Source: Megascapheus bottae (Eukaryota > Chordata > Mammalia > Rodentia > Geomyidae). Taken from it: a stretch of 64,000 nt of DNA. Both the position numbers and the translations under genes were made by a program. Of the stretch, positions 44,240-54,299 are shown piece after piece. Positions within the stretch are counted from its first letter, which is position 1, and each line of letters opens with the position of its first letter. Where the stretch lies: contig JANJXV010000100.1 of the NCBI GenBank assembly GCA_024803745.1, forward strand, positions 2,046,001-2,110,000. The letters run 5' to 3'. The notes beneath the pieces were generated by a model that was not told the origin of the DNA, did no database searches, and saw only the letters and a list, made by a program, of their open reading frames with translations.

Positions 44240-46640
44240 CCACATAATATTACAGTTACTCTGGCACTTTTCCCGATTGACAAAACACATTTCCAGGCAT
44301 TTGCTCTGTCCTTAAGCTTTGGTAGCTGACTTGTCTTTCCATGGAGGCCTGGCCTGGATTCCTGGTGATTCCATGCATTTCATAGTTCCCTGTATATCCA
44401 GTAAGGTTGTCTTCTATGGGACCAGACCTGTCTGGTTTTTGGCCCACCCATGACCAGGTGTCTGAGGTCTCACATTATAAGTGGAAAATAAAACACAGTA
44501 TAATAAGGACTGAAGAACTGCACACCATAATATTAACAATGAGAGTTTAATAGTTAGCAAAGTAAATACAATGAATACTTGACAAGAATCATGAGAGCAA
44601 GATAAAGAGATAAAGGAAGGGGACAGGGAAGCTCTAAATCCAGACTGGCCTCCAAGTTGCCTTCAGACAGTAATTCTACTTCAGAGTCCTCAGAAGGGTC
44701 TCCTTCCTCATGAGAAACAGAATGTCCTTCCTGAGTTAAGAGGGGGATGGATTCTGGTTTGTCGAATGGAGATTGAGTCTCTTTTAGTGAGATGGATGGG
44801 TCTGGATATTCTGTGAGGATGGATTCACTTTCCTCCAATGAATCCAGTATTGAGAGTACACTTGCTGCTTCCCCTGGGGACATTTTCCATGAGCCCAGCG
44901 TGTGCCCCTTCAGCTTGCACAATAAGTGGAGTGTTACTCTGACTCAGATGGACTGACTCTGGGTGGAGTGTGAAATGAAACGGAAGGAAATCTGGCTGCT
45001 CTTTTTCTTCCTCCATAGTATCTGCAGGTTCAACTGTGTCACACATGGGGTTCAGAGCAAAAGATATATCCACAGGACTCTAAACCTGTTTGGTAATTTC
45101 TACAGAAGGCCCATGCTTTCTGGAGTGCAGTGATGATTCACTGTCTCCAACAGTCTCCAGCTCCATTGGTGGGTTTTTCATCCGGAGTTCAGGATAAGCT
45201 CTTCCACGATGACCCAAACCTAAGAATGGAAATAGGTACAGATTGACTCTTCAAGTTGAAGTGTCACTCAACTTCCATGAGGATCTAATGGAGGAACCTG
45301 TAGAACTGGAGTTTGGACTGAACACTGAGGAGGTGTAGGGTCTTTCTAATGAGTGCTTATTCCCGAGTCCTTTCAGAGGACAGACATTACCTGGCTGACA
45401 CCACCCATAAAGGGCATTTTGCCAAGCTCTGTAGAAGTAAGGGCCAACCAATATCTAGACCACATGGGCTTCCTACTCACAGGCTCTGAGGCACCCACAC
45501 CAGGACTTCTACTTTTTCTTGGTCTTACTGGTCGCACATTCCTCCAGCTGGTCAAAAAGTATGTGTTTAGAAGAGCAGGTCCAAAGCCGGCATGTGGAGC
45601 CTCATATAGAGCTTGAGTTGTGTCAGGGTGTGACAGTTCTTGAACTCGTAGAAATCACTGGGGTAGAAGTCCATTCACATCGTATAGATGGAACACATTA
45701 TGTTGTGGGCACATTCGGTACAAGGAAAGTGAGAGCCTTCTCTCTCCATCCTGAGCCTTCTACCAAAGCCCCTTTCTTGCAGGACTCTAATGCTGTGGCT
45801 GTCCTGCAGAGATGTGCAGTTATGTGCTGGGAGATGGGTAAGAGACACTCGAGAACAGGATGACTTTTACACCCCACTTCCAGAAGCTTCTGAGAGAGGC
45901 CTCTATGCATCTGTCCAAAGTAAACGCACCTTAAATTAACTAAGTAAATGCTCTAAATAAATCAATAAGTGAATGCTCTAAATAAAGAACTAAATGCTCA
46001 TTCCTCTAATCTTAGCCACCCAGCATGCTGAGCTCTGAAGTCACAGTGGAAAGCCAGTCTAGTCAGTAAAAGTCTAAAGGCACTTGTCTTCAATTAGGAA
46101 GCAAAAAGCCAGAACTTGACCTATGACTCTAATGGTACAGTGCTAATTTTTGAACACCAAAGGGATGGCATTTAGACCTGGGTTCAGGTTCAAGTTGCAG
46201 CACTGGACCACACACCAAAATGTAAATGCTTTCAGGTTCTAACAGGCAAAGCTATCACAATCCCTCCCTGATGGCTCAAAAGTGATTCAGCCCACAGCTT
46301 TTCCTCTGACTCCAGTATTTCACAGGCCTCCGCCAATAGTACTGACACCTCATTTCTTACTGGGAAATGGGATTTCCTAGGATGTCACTTAGGTGAGGGC
46401 TGCAGTTGGGAACCACTTACTCATGCCTGAAATCCACCTTCTCAGTAAGCACACTGTTGAGACTCCAGTAGCTTGTGAGGGAAATGAAATGGCATGGTGT
46501 CCCAGTCATAATAAAGTAGTTTGTGCACTTGTATCATGCTTAGCTCCCCTGTGAACACCGCAGTGAACCAAACAGGCTCAGAGAGGAGCCAAGTATTCCA
46601 AGACTTCGCCAGGAGGGGTGAGCAAACCTGGGTTTGGAGG
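44240..46640 (-). other. Low-repeat stretch, possible decayed gene remains
   Basis: Apart from a degraded SINE at 46,003-46,200, this stretch has little repeat. Minus-strand open pieces at 44,554-44,922 (Ser/Glu/Pro-rich, with EESESILTEYPDPSISLKE) and 44,825-45,073 (acidic) overlap in different frames, as in a decayed coding region. I do not recognise them. The RalGDS-like exon just upstream (46,653-46,801) makes a shared dead gene plausible but unproven. Confidence 0.3.
46003..46200 (+). repeat. Degraded composite SINE
   Basis: taatcttagccacccagcat, gctgagctctgaagtcacag (7SL-like part), then ctaatggtacagtgctaatt. Strongly decayed. Confidence 0.5.
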
Positions 46641-46652
46641 GGGAACACTCAC

Positions 46653-46801
46653 TTTTTCAAGAGAATTTCCAGCAACTACTACATTGTCCTCCACTATTTG
46701 AAATTGTGCAGGAAGTTTCCCACATAAAAGAGATCACCTTTCTGGTAGGCAGGGATCAGCTTTGTCAGCAGCATCTCCAACAGGCTTTCCTCCAGGATCC
46801 A
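46653..46801 (-). pseudogene. RalGDS-like REM-domain exon, dead
   Basis: Ral guanine nucleotide dissociation stimulators activate Ral GTPases; their N-terminal REM (RasGEF-N) module supports the catalytic CDC25 domain. Minus-strand translation gives LLTKLIPAYQKGDLFYVGNF, then LHNFK, a stop, WRTM, two stops, and LLEILLKK. The spacing matches the REM pattern L-x2-L-[IV]-P-A-[FY]-x2-[GS]-D-x2-Y-V-x2-F-L-x2-[FY]-[KR]-x3-T-x-Q-Q-x-L-[DE]. Two adjacent TAG codons (46,676-46,681) stand where the family has Gln-Gln (CAG CAG). A GT donor (gtgagtg) follows at 46,652. Three in-frame stops make it a pseudogene. I found no RasGEF catalytic exon downstream. Confidence 0.6.
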
Positions 46802-47594
46802 TGGGTTACAAGGCTCATCCAGAGTCTGAGCTGACTTATCATCACACTATGTTGGCAAAACAGTGGATATTTCAAACGTAGGAATGGGACCACACTTCAC
46901 ACTGAGGAATTGGAATAGAGTGGATTGGAAATGACACACTCTAATCTCAGTATAGGCACTTGAAAGCACACAAGAAGGTTGTAGTGTGTGGGCAGGATGA
47001 TGGGTTCAAATAGGTTTCCTCTCAATATACCTCATCTGAGTTGCCCTGGAGTTTCCTGGCTTTCTTCCTAGAGAAATGCCTGATATACTCGAATTTTGGC
47101 TTGGCACTGATCCAGCATCTACTTCTTCAAGTGAGACATCCATATCTCTCATGCCTGAGATCCGAGCCCCCTGAACTTTGGCAACAGCACAACAACATCT
47201 TTCTGGTTCCTGAGCCACAGGCCAAGGGAGCTGGCTTGAGCTGGTTGTCACATACAGTGCCTTGGTTACCAGGTTTCCATATTCTGTTCCATTGTGGGGG
47301 AGGTAGGGTCACCTTTCAATGCCCAATGACCAAAGCTCCTTGCTCACAGAAGACCTCCCCAAAGACATACTGGAGGCTGAATCTCCCTTCCCACCTCACA
47401 TATGGATGTAGTAAACAGCACACCTTTTTGTTCAAATCCCAAGTCATTAACTAGGCGTAAGTGCTAGCCTGGTCTCAGGCTCAAGGAGCCTTTCTTAGGT
47501 AAGATCCAAACTTAACTGTCACTATTCCCCTTACCCTTCACAAGACATTTTGCTTCACAGTGCCTTCTCAGCTTGCATTTTGCCTCTTGCACAT

Positions 47595-47785
47595 TTTATT
47601 TTGCTAGTCCTGGGACTTGACCTCAGAGCCTGACCATTGTTCTTAGGCTTTCTTTAGGCTATAGCTGTCCCACCAAGCCACAGCACCACTTCCAGCGTTT
47701 TCTATGTATATGGTACTGCAGAATCAAACCGGAGTCTTTTTGTGTGGTAGCCAAGCACTCTACAAATAGATGAAACACCCAGGCC
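47595..47785 (-). repeat. IDL-Geo-type SINE inside the inverted relic
   Basis: tagtcctgggacttgacctc, ccaccaagccacagcaccac and gccaagcactctacaaatag. It corresponds to the SINE at 4,438-4,645, inverted. Confidence 0.75.
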
Positions 47786-48014
47786 ATCTTGCACATATTT
47801 TTCACTTCAATCTACTAGGATGTTGTTAGGTTTCTGTATCCTAATCTATTTTTCTTCCTGATGAATATCTGTGCTGTCATCTGTAAAAATGCAAGTGGGG
47901 AAATTACAGAAGCATTGGTGACATAAAAAAAGTCTTACAGACATAGATAAGTGTTCATTCTTTGTAGGAGAAAGGATATTTTGATATGATGATGACTATT
48001 TATAAATACTTTAT

Positions 48015-48235
48015 CGGGGTTTAGAGTTTGGCCCAGTGGTAGAGTGCTTGCCTAGCATCCATGAAGATCTAGGTTTGAGTCCCTAATATCACACAGATAT
48101 AAAAATCCATATGGCAATGTGGCTCAAGTGGCAGAGGGCTAGACTTGGGAAAAGCCAAGAGCAGTGCTCAGGCCCTGAGTTCAAGCCCCAGGAATGTCAG
48201 AAAAAACAAAAGAAAAGAAAAGAAATGTGCTTTTT
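48015..48235 (+). repeat. IDL-Geo-type SINE inside the inverted relic
   Basis: A well-preserved plus-strand copy: gtttggcccagtggtagagt, tgtggctcaagtggcagagg, ccctgagttcaagccccagg and a tail of gaaaagaaaagaaa. It corresponds to 4,022-4,212, inverted. Confidence 0.82.
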
Positions 48236-48397
48236 ACAAGTTATTCACTCACAGCATTTGCCTCTGAATTCTTCGCTTCTGCATCTTGTGACTTATCCCT
48301 TTCCCTCAATGTAGACAAGAAAAACAGATTTTATTACTTGCTATCCTGTTGTCCAAACTTTGGATATTAATTCAAAATACAATATTGCCTGAGATAT

Positions 48398-48445
48398 TGT
48401 GTGTGTGCATGTGTGTGTGTATCTGCCAATGTGTGCATGCACACA
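48398..48445. repeat. Imperfect TG/TGCA tract
   Basis: gtgtgtgtgcatgtgtgtgt, followed by a near-palindromic tgtgtgcatgcacaca. A short simple repeat. Confidence 0.75.
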
Positions 48446-48619
48446 TGTGTACAGGGTTTAGGGCTTACTCATAGGGCCTGTGTGATAACCCTCAGCATCT
48501 TTTCCTCAAAGGTATTGGTCTTTCACTTCTAGCTTATTATAGCTAATTGGAGTTGAGAGATTCACTCAATTTCTTGCCCTGTGCATTGGAACCCAGTGCT
48601 GTGTTCTCATATTGTTAAT

Positions 48620-48835
48620 TGTAGCTATAGAGAAGGCTGAGGTCTGGGGATCCTCGTTAGAATCCAGCCCCTGAGAGAAAGTCACTGATAGAAATCTTTA
48701 TCTTCAGTTAAGCACGAATAAATAAGGCAAAAGTGGAACTGTGGCTCAGTTCCTCTTGTACCAGCCATGAGAAAATTAGTAATTGACAGCACCTGGTCCC
48801 TGAGAGCAATCCTTAGCACTGGTTCAAAAAAAGAA
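48620..48835 (+). repeat. Degraded composite SINE
   Basis: gctatagagaaggctgaggt, aagtggaactgtggctcagt and a tail tcaaaaaaagaaagaaa. 48,840-49,280 beyond it is AT-rich DNA with nothing recognised. Confidence 0.6.
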
Positions 48836-49282
48836 AGAAAATAATGAACAAATTAAAACTTGCTGAGGAATCCATAAGGATAAACGTGCCTGTGAATAAT
48901 CTTGTCATTTCAGATTCCCTCAAGAGCTTATGTCTCTCTATATATTATCAAGTTTTTTTTAAAGATATTTACATATTTTCTATCTTTCTTAAACAGAGAT
49001 AGCCATCCACAAAACACAAACAAAACTCTCACACAGTATACCACCCACCCATAAGTGTCTGGCTATGTATATATGTATAGTCATATGTATTGATCTGTCT
49101 CTCTATACTAATATATAAATACATAAACACATGTATTTAGGTAAACAGGAAACATACATAGATAGGTCTCAGGCATTTCTAGATTTTGTGCAAGTCTTCT
49201 GAGTGCAACTTACCATTGTATTGTTTGTCAAGTTAGAGTCCCTCTAACTTTTGGCCAGCTTCTTGTCCTTTGATACTTTTTT

Positions 49283-49475
49283 CTGCCAGTCCTGGGTTTT
49301 GAACGCTAGGCCTGGATGCTGTCACTGAGCTTGAGCTTCTTGCATTCAGTAGTTTATTGCAGATAAGAGTCTCATGGAGTTTCTGTCCTGGGCTGGCTTT
49401 GAATTGTGATCCTCAGATCTCAAACTCCTGAGTAGCTAGGATGACAATCTTGAGCTGCCAGTATCTGGTTCCTTT
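49283..49475 (-). repeat. Composite 7SL-like/Geo SINE
   Basis: ccagtcctgggttttgaacg, gcagataagagtctcatgga, gctggctttgaattgtgatc, ctcctgagtagctaggatga. Read backwards. Confidence 0.78.
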
Positions 49476-50258
49476 GCCTCTTTTACCCTTTTTTTTGGCC
49501 CCACCACAGCCATGGTATCTACCTTCCTATGTTCTCTCCACCTGCCTTCAGACAGGGGTCTGACAGATGGTTTTGCTTTCCACCCACTTATTCATGTCCT
49601 CCTCTGTATTGGCTGACAGCTAAGACATGCACTCACTTGTCTGGATGCCAAACACAAAGCCATGTGATTGTTTCTCAGTCTGGAACATCCTATCAGATTT
49701 ATAGCACCACAGAGGGTCAGGTTGATGCTCCTCCAGGGCTTCTTAAATTGTTCTCATATTAATCCACAACACGTTTGTCATCACTTGTCCAGCTAATTCA
49801 TGGCCTCAACCAGCATTCCCTACAAACTTAGATCCCAATACCTTGAGGACACTCAAGGGTGCATTAGGAGTGTGACCTGCAGGTGGATGTGAGCCTGTCT
49901 AACTTGGAGAGGATTTCTCCACCACAGGAAATGTAATACAAATGTAGAATCTGCTTTCATGAGGTGACAATCTCTGGCAGATGTTCTTATCAAATGTGGC
50001 ACTGCCTACTTCCAGCTTAAAACATGGGTTGATGACCCAGCATAACAGAGAATGTATTCACCCAGGCCCAACATATAGGCTGGGACCCAGAACTTTCAGG
50101 TAGCATTTGGCTTTGAAGGTCATGAGATCTTAGTCTACAAATGATGAACCCCCTCCCGTGAGGCATAGCAAATGGAGCCAAAGTGCAATCCAGTTAAGCA
50201 CCAGATCAAGCTTCCCTTGTTCAGTAGGGTATGGTTTGAAAACTGTGCATAGCTTCTG

Positions 50259-50345
50259 TTTGAAGCCAGTCCAGAAAGGAAAGTCCATGAAACTGTCATG
50301 TCCAGTTAACTGCCAAGAAAAAGCCAAAGATAGAGATGAAGCTCA
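50259..50345 (+). repeat. SINE remnant
   Basis: tttgaagccagtccagaaag, aagtccatgaaactgtcatg and cagttaactgcc match the middle of the composite SINE in plus orientation. Confidence 0.5.
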
Positions 50346-50671
50346 AGAGAGGTAGAGAGCCATCTGAAAAGAATGGTTACACCCTGCAACATCCTCATTA
50401 TCTGATCTTGAAAACATCTCTGCTGCATCCCAGCATGCAGCCAGCATCTGGGGGTGACAGTGACCCCTGCGCCCATTGGCAATCTGCACTGTCTCTGACA
50501 TCTGTAATGTGAACCTCATTCTGTTGGGTTTGTAAAGCGGTGTCAACCCTGCAGAAGGACCCAACTGTGCCCTAACTCCCACTGTCCCCTGGGGCCCCTA
50601 GAATTCCCCCATATGCACCCCTCCTGTGGCTTCTGATCCTAGGGAGCCCTCCTGCCCTGTCCAACACTCAC

Positions 50672-50752
50672 ATGAACTGCATATTTCTTCTCCTGGGGCA
50701 ACTTCTCCACAGAGAGTACATGACATGCCCACTCTCCAGGCACGGGGAGATC
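50672..50752 (-). other. Exon-like segment, 81 bases, unrecognised
   Basis: On the minus strand an AG acceptor (ctttggcag) precedes, and a consensus GT donor (gtgagtg) follows, an open segment of exactly 27 codons reading DLPVPGEWACHVLSVEKLPQ and onward. The splice-like ends and open frame suggest an exon or exon relic. I do not recognise the family, and chance occurrence is possible. Confidence 0.3.
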
Positions 50753-50843
50753 CTGCCAAAGTAGCAAATCAGTCATAAGGACATAAAGTGATGAATAGAA
50801 TTTTAGATCCTGATGGTAGACAGTCTTCAAAATCCAAGGGAGA

Positions 50844-51080
50844 ATGGAATTGGAGGGGACCAGGGATCAGGATGTGGGCATGGAACTTCCCTGCCAAGTG
50901 GGTGGGGGAAGTCACAGGCTGGGGGATGCACAGGATGATCCATGGGCCCTGTGCAGCTACTGGGTCACCCCCTTCTGCATCTCAGCCTTTGGCTTTGAGC
51001 TCTGTGATCGTCAAGATGTGCACAATCTGTACTCTGGCTGGCAGAAGAAAGGACCCTGGGAAGACAATTGTAGACCCTTT
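50844..51080 (+). other. Open segment ending at a GT donor, unrecognised
   Basis: The plus-strand frame reads ALCSYWVTPFCISAFGFELC, then DRQDVHNLYSGWQKKGPWED and NCRPF, and meets gtgagtgt at 51,081. The Cys and Trp content looks protein-like, but no acceptor or family is clear. It could be a decayed exon or chance. Confidence 0.25.
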
Positions 51081-51269
51081 GTGAGTGTAGGAAGGGGTAG
51101 GCTGGACACCCAGTCCAAGAGGAGCTAAAACTGGAGTCGAAGGGTGTGCAAGGAGTGGGTGTGAGGGTTGTGGGCAGTCACAGTCACGGCAGAGGTGGCT
51201 CTGTCTGTGGGGTGAGTGCCTCCCTGCAGGCACAGCACTGGAGATATCAGAGATCCACATGAAAAGGAA

Positions 51270-51382
51270 AAGCTGGAAATGGCACTGTGGTTCACATGGT
51301 AGAGCATCAACCTTGAGCAAAAGAGCTCAGGGACAGTACCCAGGACCTGAGTTCAAGCCTCATGACTGTAAAAGAAAAAGAA
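51270..51382 (+). repeat. Geo-module SINE
   Basis: aatggcactgtggttcacat, gcaaaagagctcagggacag, gacctgagttcaagcctcat and a tail aaaagaaaaag. The tRNA-like head is missing. Confidence 0.72.
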
Positions 51383-51683
51383 CCAGGACTATGAGAGGGA
51401 ACCTGGTACTCTCTTGGTCTAATCAGACACAAGAAGAGGCCAGGATAGACTGTGGAAAAACACAGAGAACATCTTCCCCCAGCTCATCCTGTCCTGCATG
51501 CAGGGACAGCCATGTAACTAGGGCTACGGTGAGATCATCTTCACCCCTGTGCTGCCATCTGAATTGTAGGTCTCTGTCCTGGCATGGGGTGTCCTGATGG
51601 CTGAGCAGGTGCCCTAACCCTAGATGGAGAGCAGCCACTGACTGTGGTAGCTAAGGAGAGATTTGTTCCATAGCTATCAGGCC

Positions 51684-51888
51684 ATATGAAATTTTGAATT
51701 GCCTCTTCGATTTCTTTAAAGAATGACATTGGGATGTTGATGGGTATTGCATTGAATTTGTAGATAGCCCTTGGCAATATTGTCATTTTCACTATGTTGA
51801 TTCTTCCAATCCAGGAGCATGGGAGCTTTTTCCATTTCCTTAGTTCTGCTTTAATTTCCTTTTTTAGGGTTTTAAAGTTTTCATCTAT
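51684..51888 (-). mobile_element. 205-base internal LINE-1 scrap, both ends missing
   Basis: It matches ORF2 of the young L1s (as at 6,983-7,187) with few differences, from catatgaaattttgaattgc to agggttttaaagttttcatc. Neither an L1 tail nor a target-site duplication is visible at the ends (…agctatcagg / tatggtatccatg…). The sequence from there to 52,205 is unique, with a short unrecognised plus-strand frame at 51,984-52,196. Confidence 0.88.
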
Positions 51889-52207
51889 GGTATCCATGTT
51901 TGGATGTGCTAACACTGCCCTTAATGGGGCAATTCAATCACACAATCCCACAACAATAAATGTCATTTGACATTCACTGGTAGGTGGTGCTAGGAAAAAG
52001 GCTGATGTGCCAACTCCATGCTGGCTTGACCTATGCCATCTTCAAAACTGGAGCAAGTGGGGCTTCTCTCTCCATGACACCTTTTGTGTACTACCCCAGG
52101 AGGACCTTTACCTTGAGACAAAATTATGAAGACTATCTCTACCAGCAAAGATTTCAGTGTGATGTGCCTACATGGATAAAGCTAAAATCTCACTAAAGTA
52201 AGGTTGT

Positions 52208-52410
52208 TGGCAGTGCTGGAGCCTGAACTCAGGGCCTGGGCACTAAGCATTTGTACTCAAGACTAGCCCTTTACCACTTGAGCCCAAATTCCATTCCCAG
52301 CTGTTTTTATTTTTGGTAGTAAAAATCTATCAGACTTTCCTGTTCTAGGTGACTTGGAACTTCCATACTCAGATCTCAGCCTCCTGACCAGCCTGGATTA
52401 AAAGTGTGGA
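52208..52410 (-). repeat. Composite 7SL-like/Geo SINE, degraded
   Basis: gctggagcctgaactcaggg, ctttaccacttgagcccaaa, gatctcagcctcctgaccag. Read backwards. 52,415-52,815 is unique DNA without a recognised feature. Confidence 0.68.
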
Positions 52411-52816
52411 TCATCCTTGCCCCACACCTGAGGACTTCTGCCAGCACATTTTTTTCTCAAAGATTGGAAGAAGAAGTTGAGGGATGGTTGGGCTCATCCT
52501 GCCCTGCATGTGAAGGAGAGCATCAGCGCCTGAACTTCATTCCCTGTTGTAGGCTGCTGGAGGAAAAGGAAGCAAATAGGCACAGGCTGGCAGCAGATGC
52601 CACAGAACAACTTGTGACCTAGACTCCCAGAGCAGACCTCAGAATCGATGACAGAGTTGGATCTACCCAGTAACAGAGGCAGAGGTGACAACTGAAACTG
52701 CGCGTTTGAGCCTTTGCTGCTAGTAAACAGGGCCACCTATGTCTCAATGAGAAAGGTGAGATTTTGGTGGAGAAGGTGAGATTAAACATTATGTATCATG
52801 CAAGAAGACAGACTAT

Positions 52817-53295
52817 AGGGGGTCTTTTATTATTCCAAGTGAAATTTTGGATTTCCTCTTCTGTTTCTTTAAAGAATGACATTGGGATATTGATGAATAT
52901 TGCACTGAATTTGTAGATAGTCCTTATCAAGATTGCCATTTTTACAATATTACTTCTTCCAAAGCAGGAGCATAGGTTTTTGCATTTCCTCAGTTCTGCG
53001 TTAATTTCCTTCTCCAGGGTTTATAGTTCCATTAAAAAGGTGCTTTACATTCTAAGTTAATTCCTAGGTATTTTATTTTCTTTGATAGCAAAATGAGTTG
53101 CTATCCTGATTCTTGCCTCATTCCTCTCATTTGTTGGCATATAGGAAGGCAGTTGACATTGAGGGTTAATTTTATACCCTGCTACCTTACCAAAGTTTTA
53201 TATCAGCTCAAGCAGCTTCGGAGTAGAGTCTATAGGGTTCTTTAAATACAGAATCATGTCATCTGTAAGGAGAGAAAGTTTCAGTTCCTCTTTCC
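52817..53295 (-). mobile_element. Older LINE-1, 5' half inverted (twin priming)
   Basis: It matches ORF2 read backwards from ggggtcttttattattccaa to cagttcctctttccg (as copy B about 6,970-7,455), with many substitutions. It joins the 3' half of the same region in the opposite orientation at 53,296. Confidence 0.82.
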
Positions 53296-53700
53296 GTTTT
53301 CCTCATTACTGCAGTTAGAATGGCCAAGATCCAGAAATCTAATAACGTATGCTGGAGGGGATGTGGCCAGGAGGGATCACTACTACACTGCTGGTGGGAT
53401 TGCAAACTCGTTCAACCACTATGGAAAGCACTATGGCAGTATCCCAAAAAGACTAAACATAGAGCTCCCCTGTGACCAGCAATTTCACTACTTGCCAATC
53501 GTCCAGATAGGACATACTAAATTCACTAGAACAATACCATTTATCACAGCACTATTTACTATAGCAAAGGTATGGAACCAACCCAGATGCCCGTCAGTTG
53601 ATGAGTAGATCAAATATGGTATTTTTACACAATGGAATTCTGTGCTTCTGTCAGAAAGAATGACATGGACGAATTTGTAAGGAATTAGAAAGACTGTAAA
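53296..53700 (+). mobile_element. Older LINE-1, ORF2 C-terminal half in sense orientation
   Basis: Sense ORF2 end: agttagaatggccaagatcc, then the Cys-rich part. The frame at 53,363-53,608 reads KRLNIELPCDQQFHYLPIVQ and WNQPRCPSVDE. The 3' UTR and tail are missing. Together with 52,817-53,295 it has the head-to-head structure of twin priming, with about 800 internal bases lost. Confidence 0.82.
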
Positions 53701-53774
53701 GTTTAGAAATTAGTTTCTGTCTCCTTCTCTCTCTCCTTCTCTATCTCTGTAAAATTTAGAAGTTCCTGTTTCCC

Positions 53775-53787
53775 TCTCTTTCTCTCT

Positions 53788-53883
<96 letters not shown>

Positions 53884-53884
53884 T
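53775..53884. repeat. TC microsatellite
   Basis: A near-pure TC run (two TCTG interruptions) on the tail side of the minus-strand SINE that follows. Long Arg/Glu frames on the minus strand are artefacts of it. Confidence 0.96.
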
Positions 53885-53885
53885 C

Positions 53886-54060
53886 CAATCCTTAGGCTTG
53901 AACTCAGGGCCTGAGCTACTTTTGCTCAAGGTTAGCACTCTACCATTTGAACCACAGTGCTGCTTCTGGCTTGCTCTTTTCACGTAGTATTGAGGAATCT
54001 AACCCAGGCCTTCATCCTTGATAGGTTAGCACTCTACCACTAAGCCACACAGTCAGCTTT
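53886..54060 (-). repeat. IDL-Geo-type SINE
   Basis: taggcttgaactcagggcct, ctctaccatttgaaccacag, tctaacccaggccttcatcc, ggttagcactctaccactaa. Complete, read backwards. Confidence 0.8.
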
Positions 54061-54299
54061 TAGAGGTTTCTGACAAAGGTTTTCCTACATGCTATTATTT
54101 CTTCTGTGAGTGCTCTTAATGCTAGCTGAAGGTTGACTTTGTTTAGAAGACTTACCCTAATGCTCCCATATATTCTATATATAGCTAAATGTTTTTCATT
54201 ACTCAGAATTTCTCTATTGTGTATGTTCTGAAATGTACTGAAGACTGACTTCTGATTAAAAGTCATTGCACTTTTGTTCTATTGATTAGTTTTCTTTTC

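Larger units (their letters stand above)
46975..48330. repeat. Inverted, diverged relative of the L1-unit flank, without L1
   Basis: Its reverse complement follows 3,890-5,267 from end to end (for example tgtagtgtgtgggcaggatg at 46,980, and gacaagaaaaacagat at the other end), including both SINEs in matching places. It is visibly more diverged than the array copies are from each other. No L1 is attached on either side. Confidence 0.85.
49480..51270. other. Unique, GC-richer stretch with exon-like segments
   Basis: This is mostly single-copy DNA in this window. It holds a SINE remnant near 50,259-50,345 and two exon-like segments listed separately (50,672-50,752 minus; 50,844-51,080 plus). 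I recognise no family and see no long intact frame. Confidence 0.4.

Noticed and set aside
48011..48314. 67-codon plus-strand frame ending in the inverted relic
   Set aside because: It is made of SINE and flank sequence and is not kept in the other flank copies.
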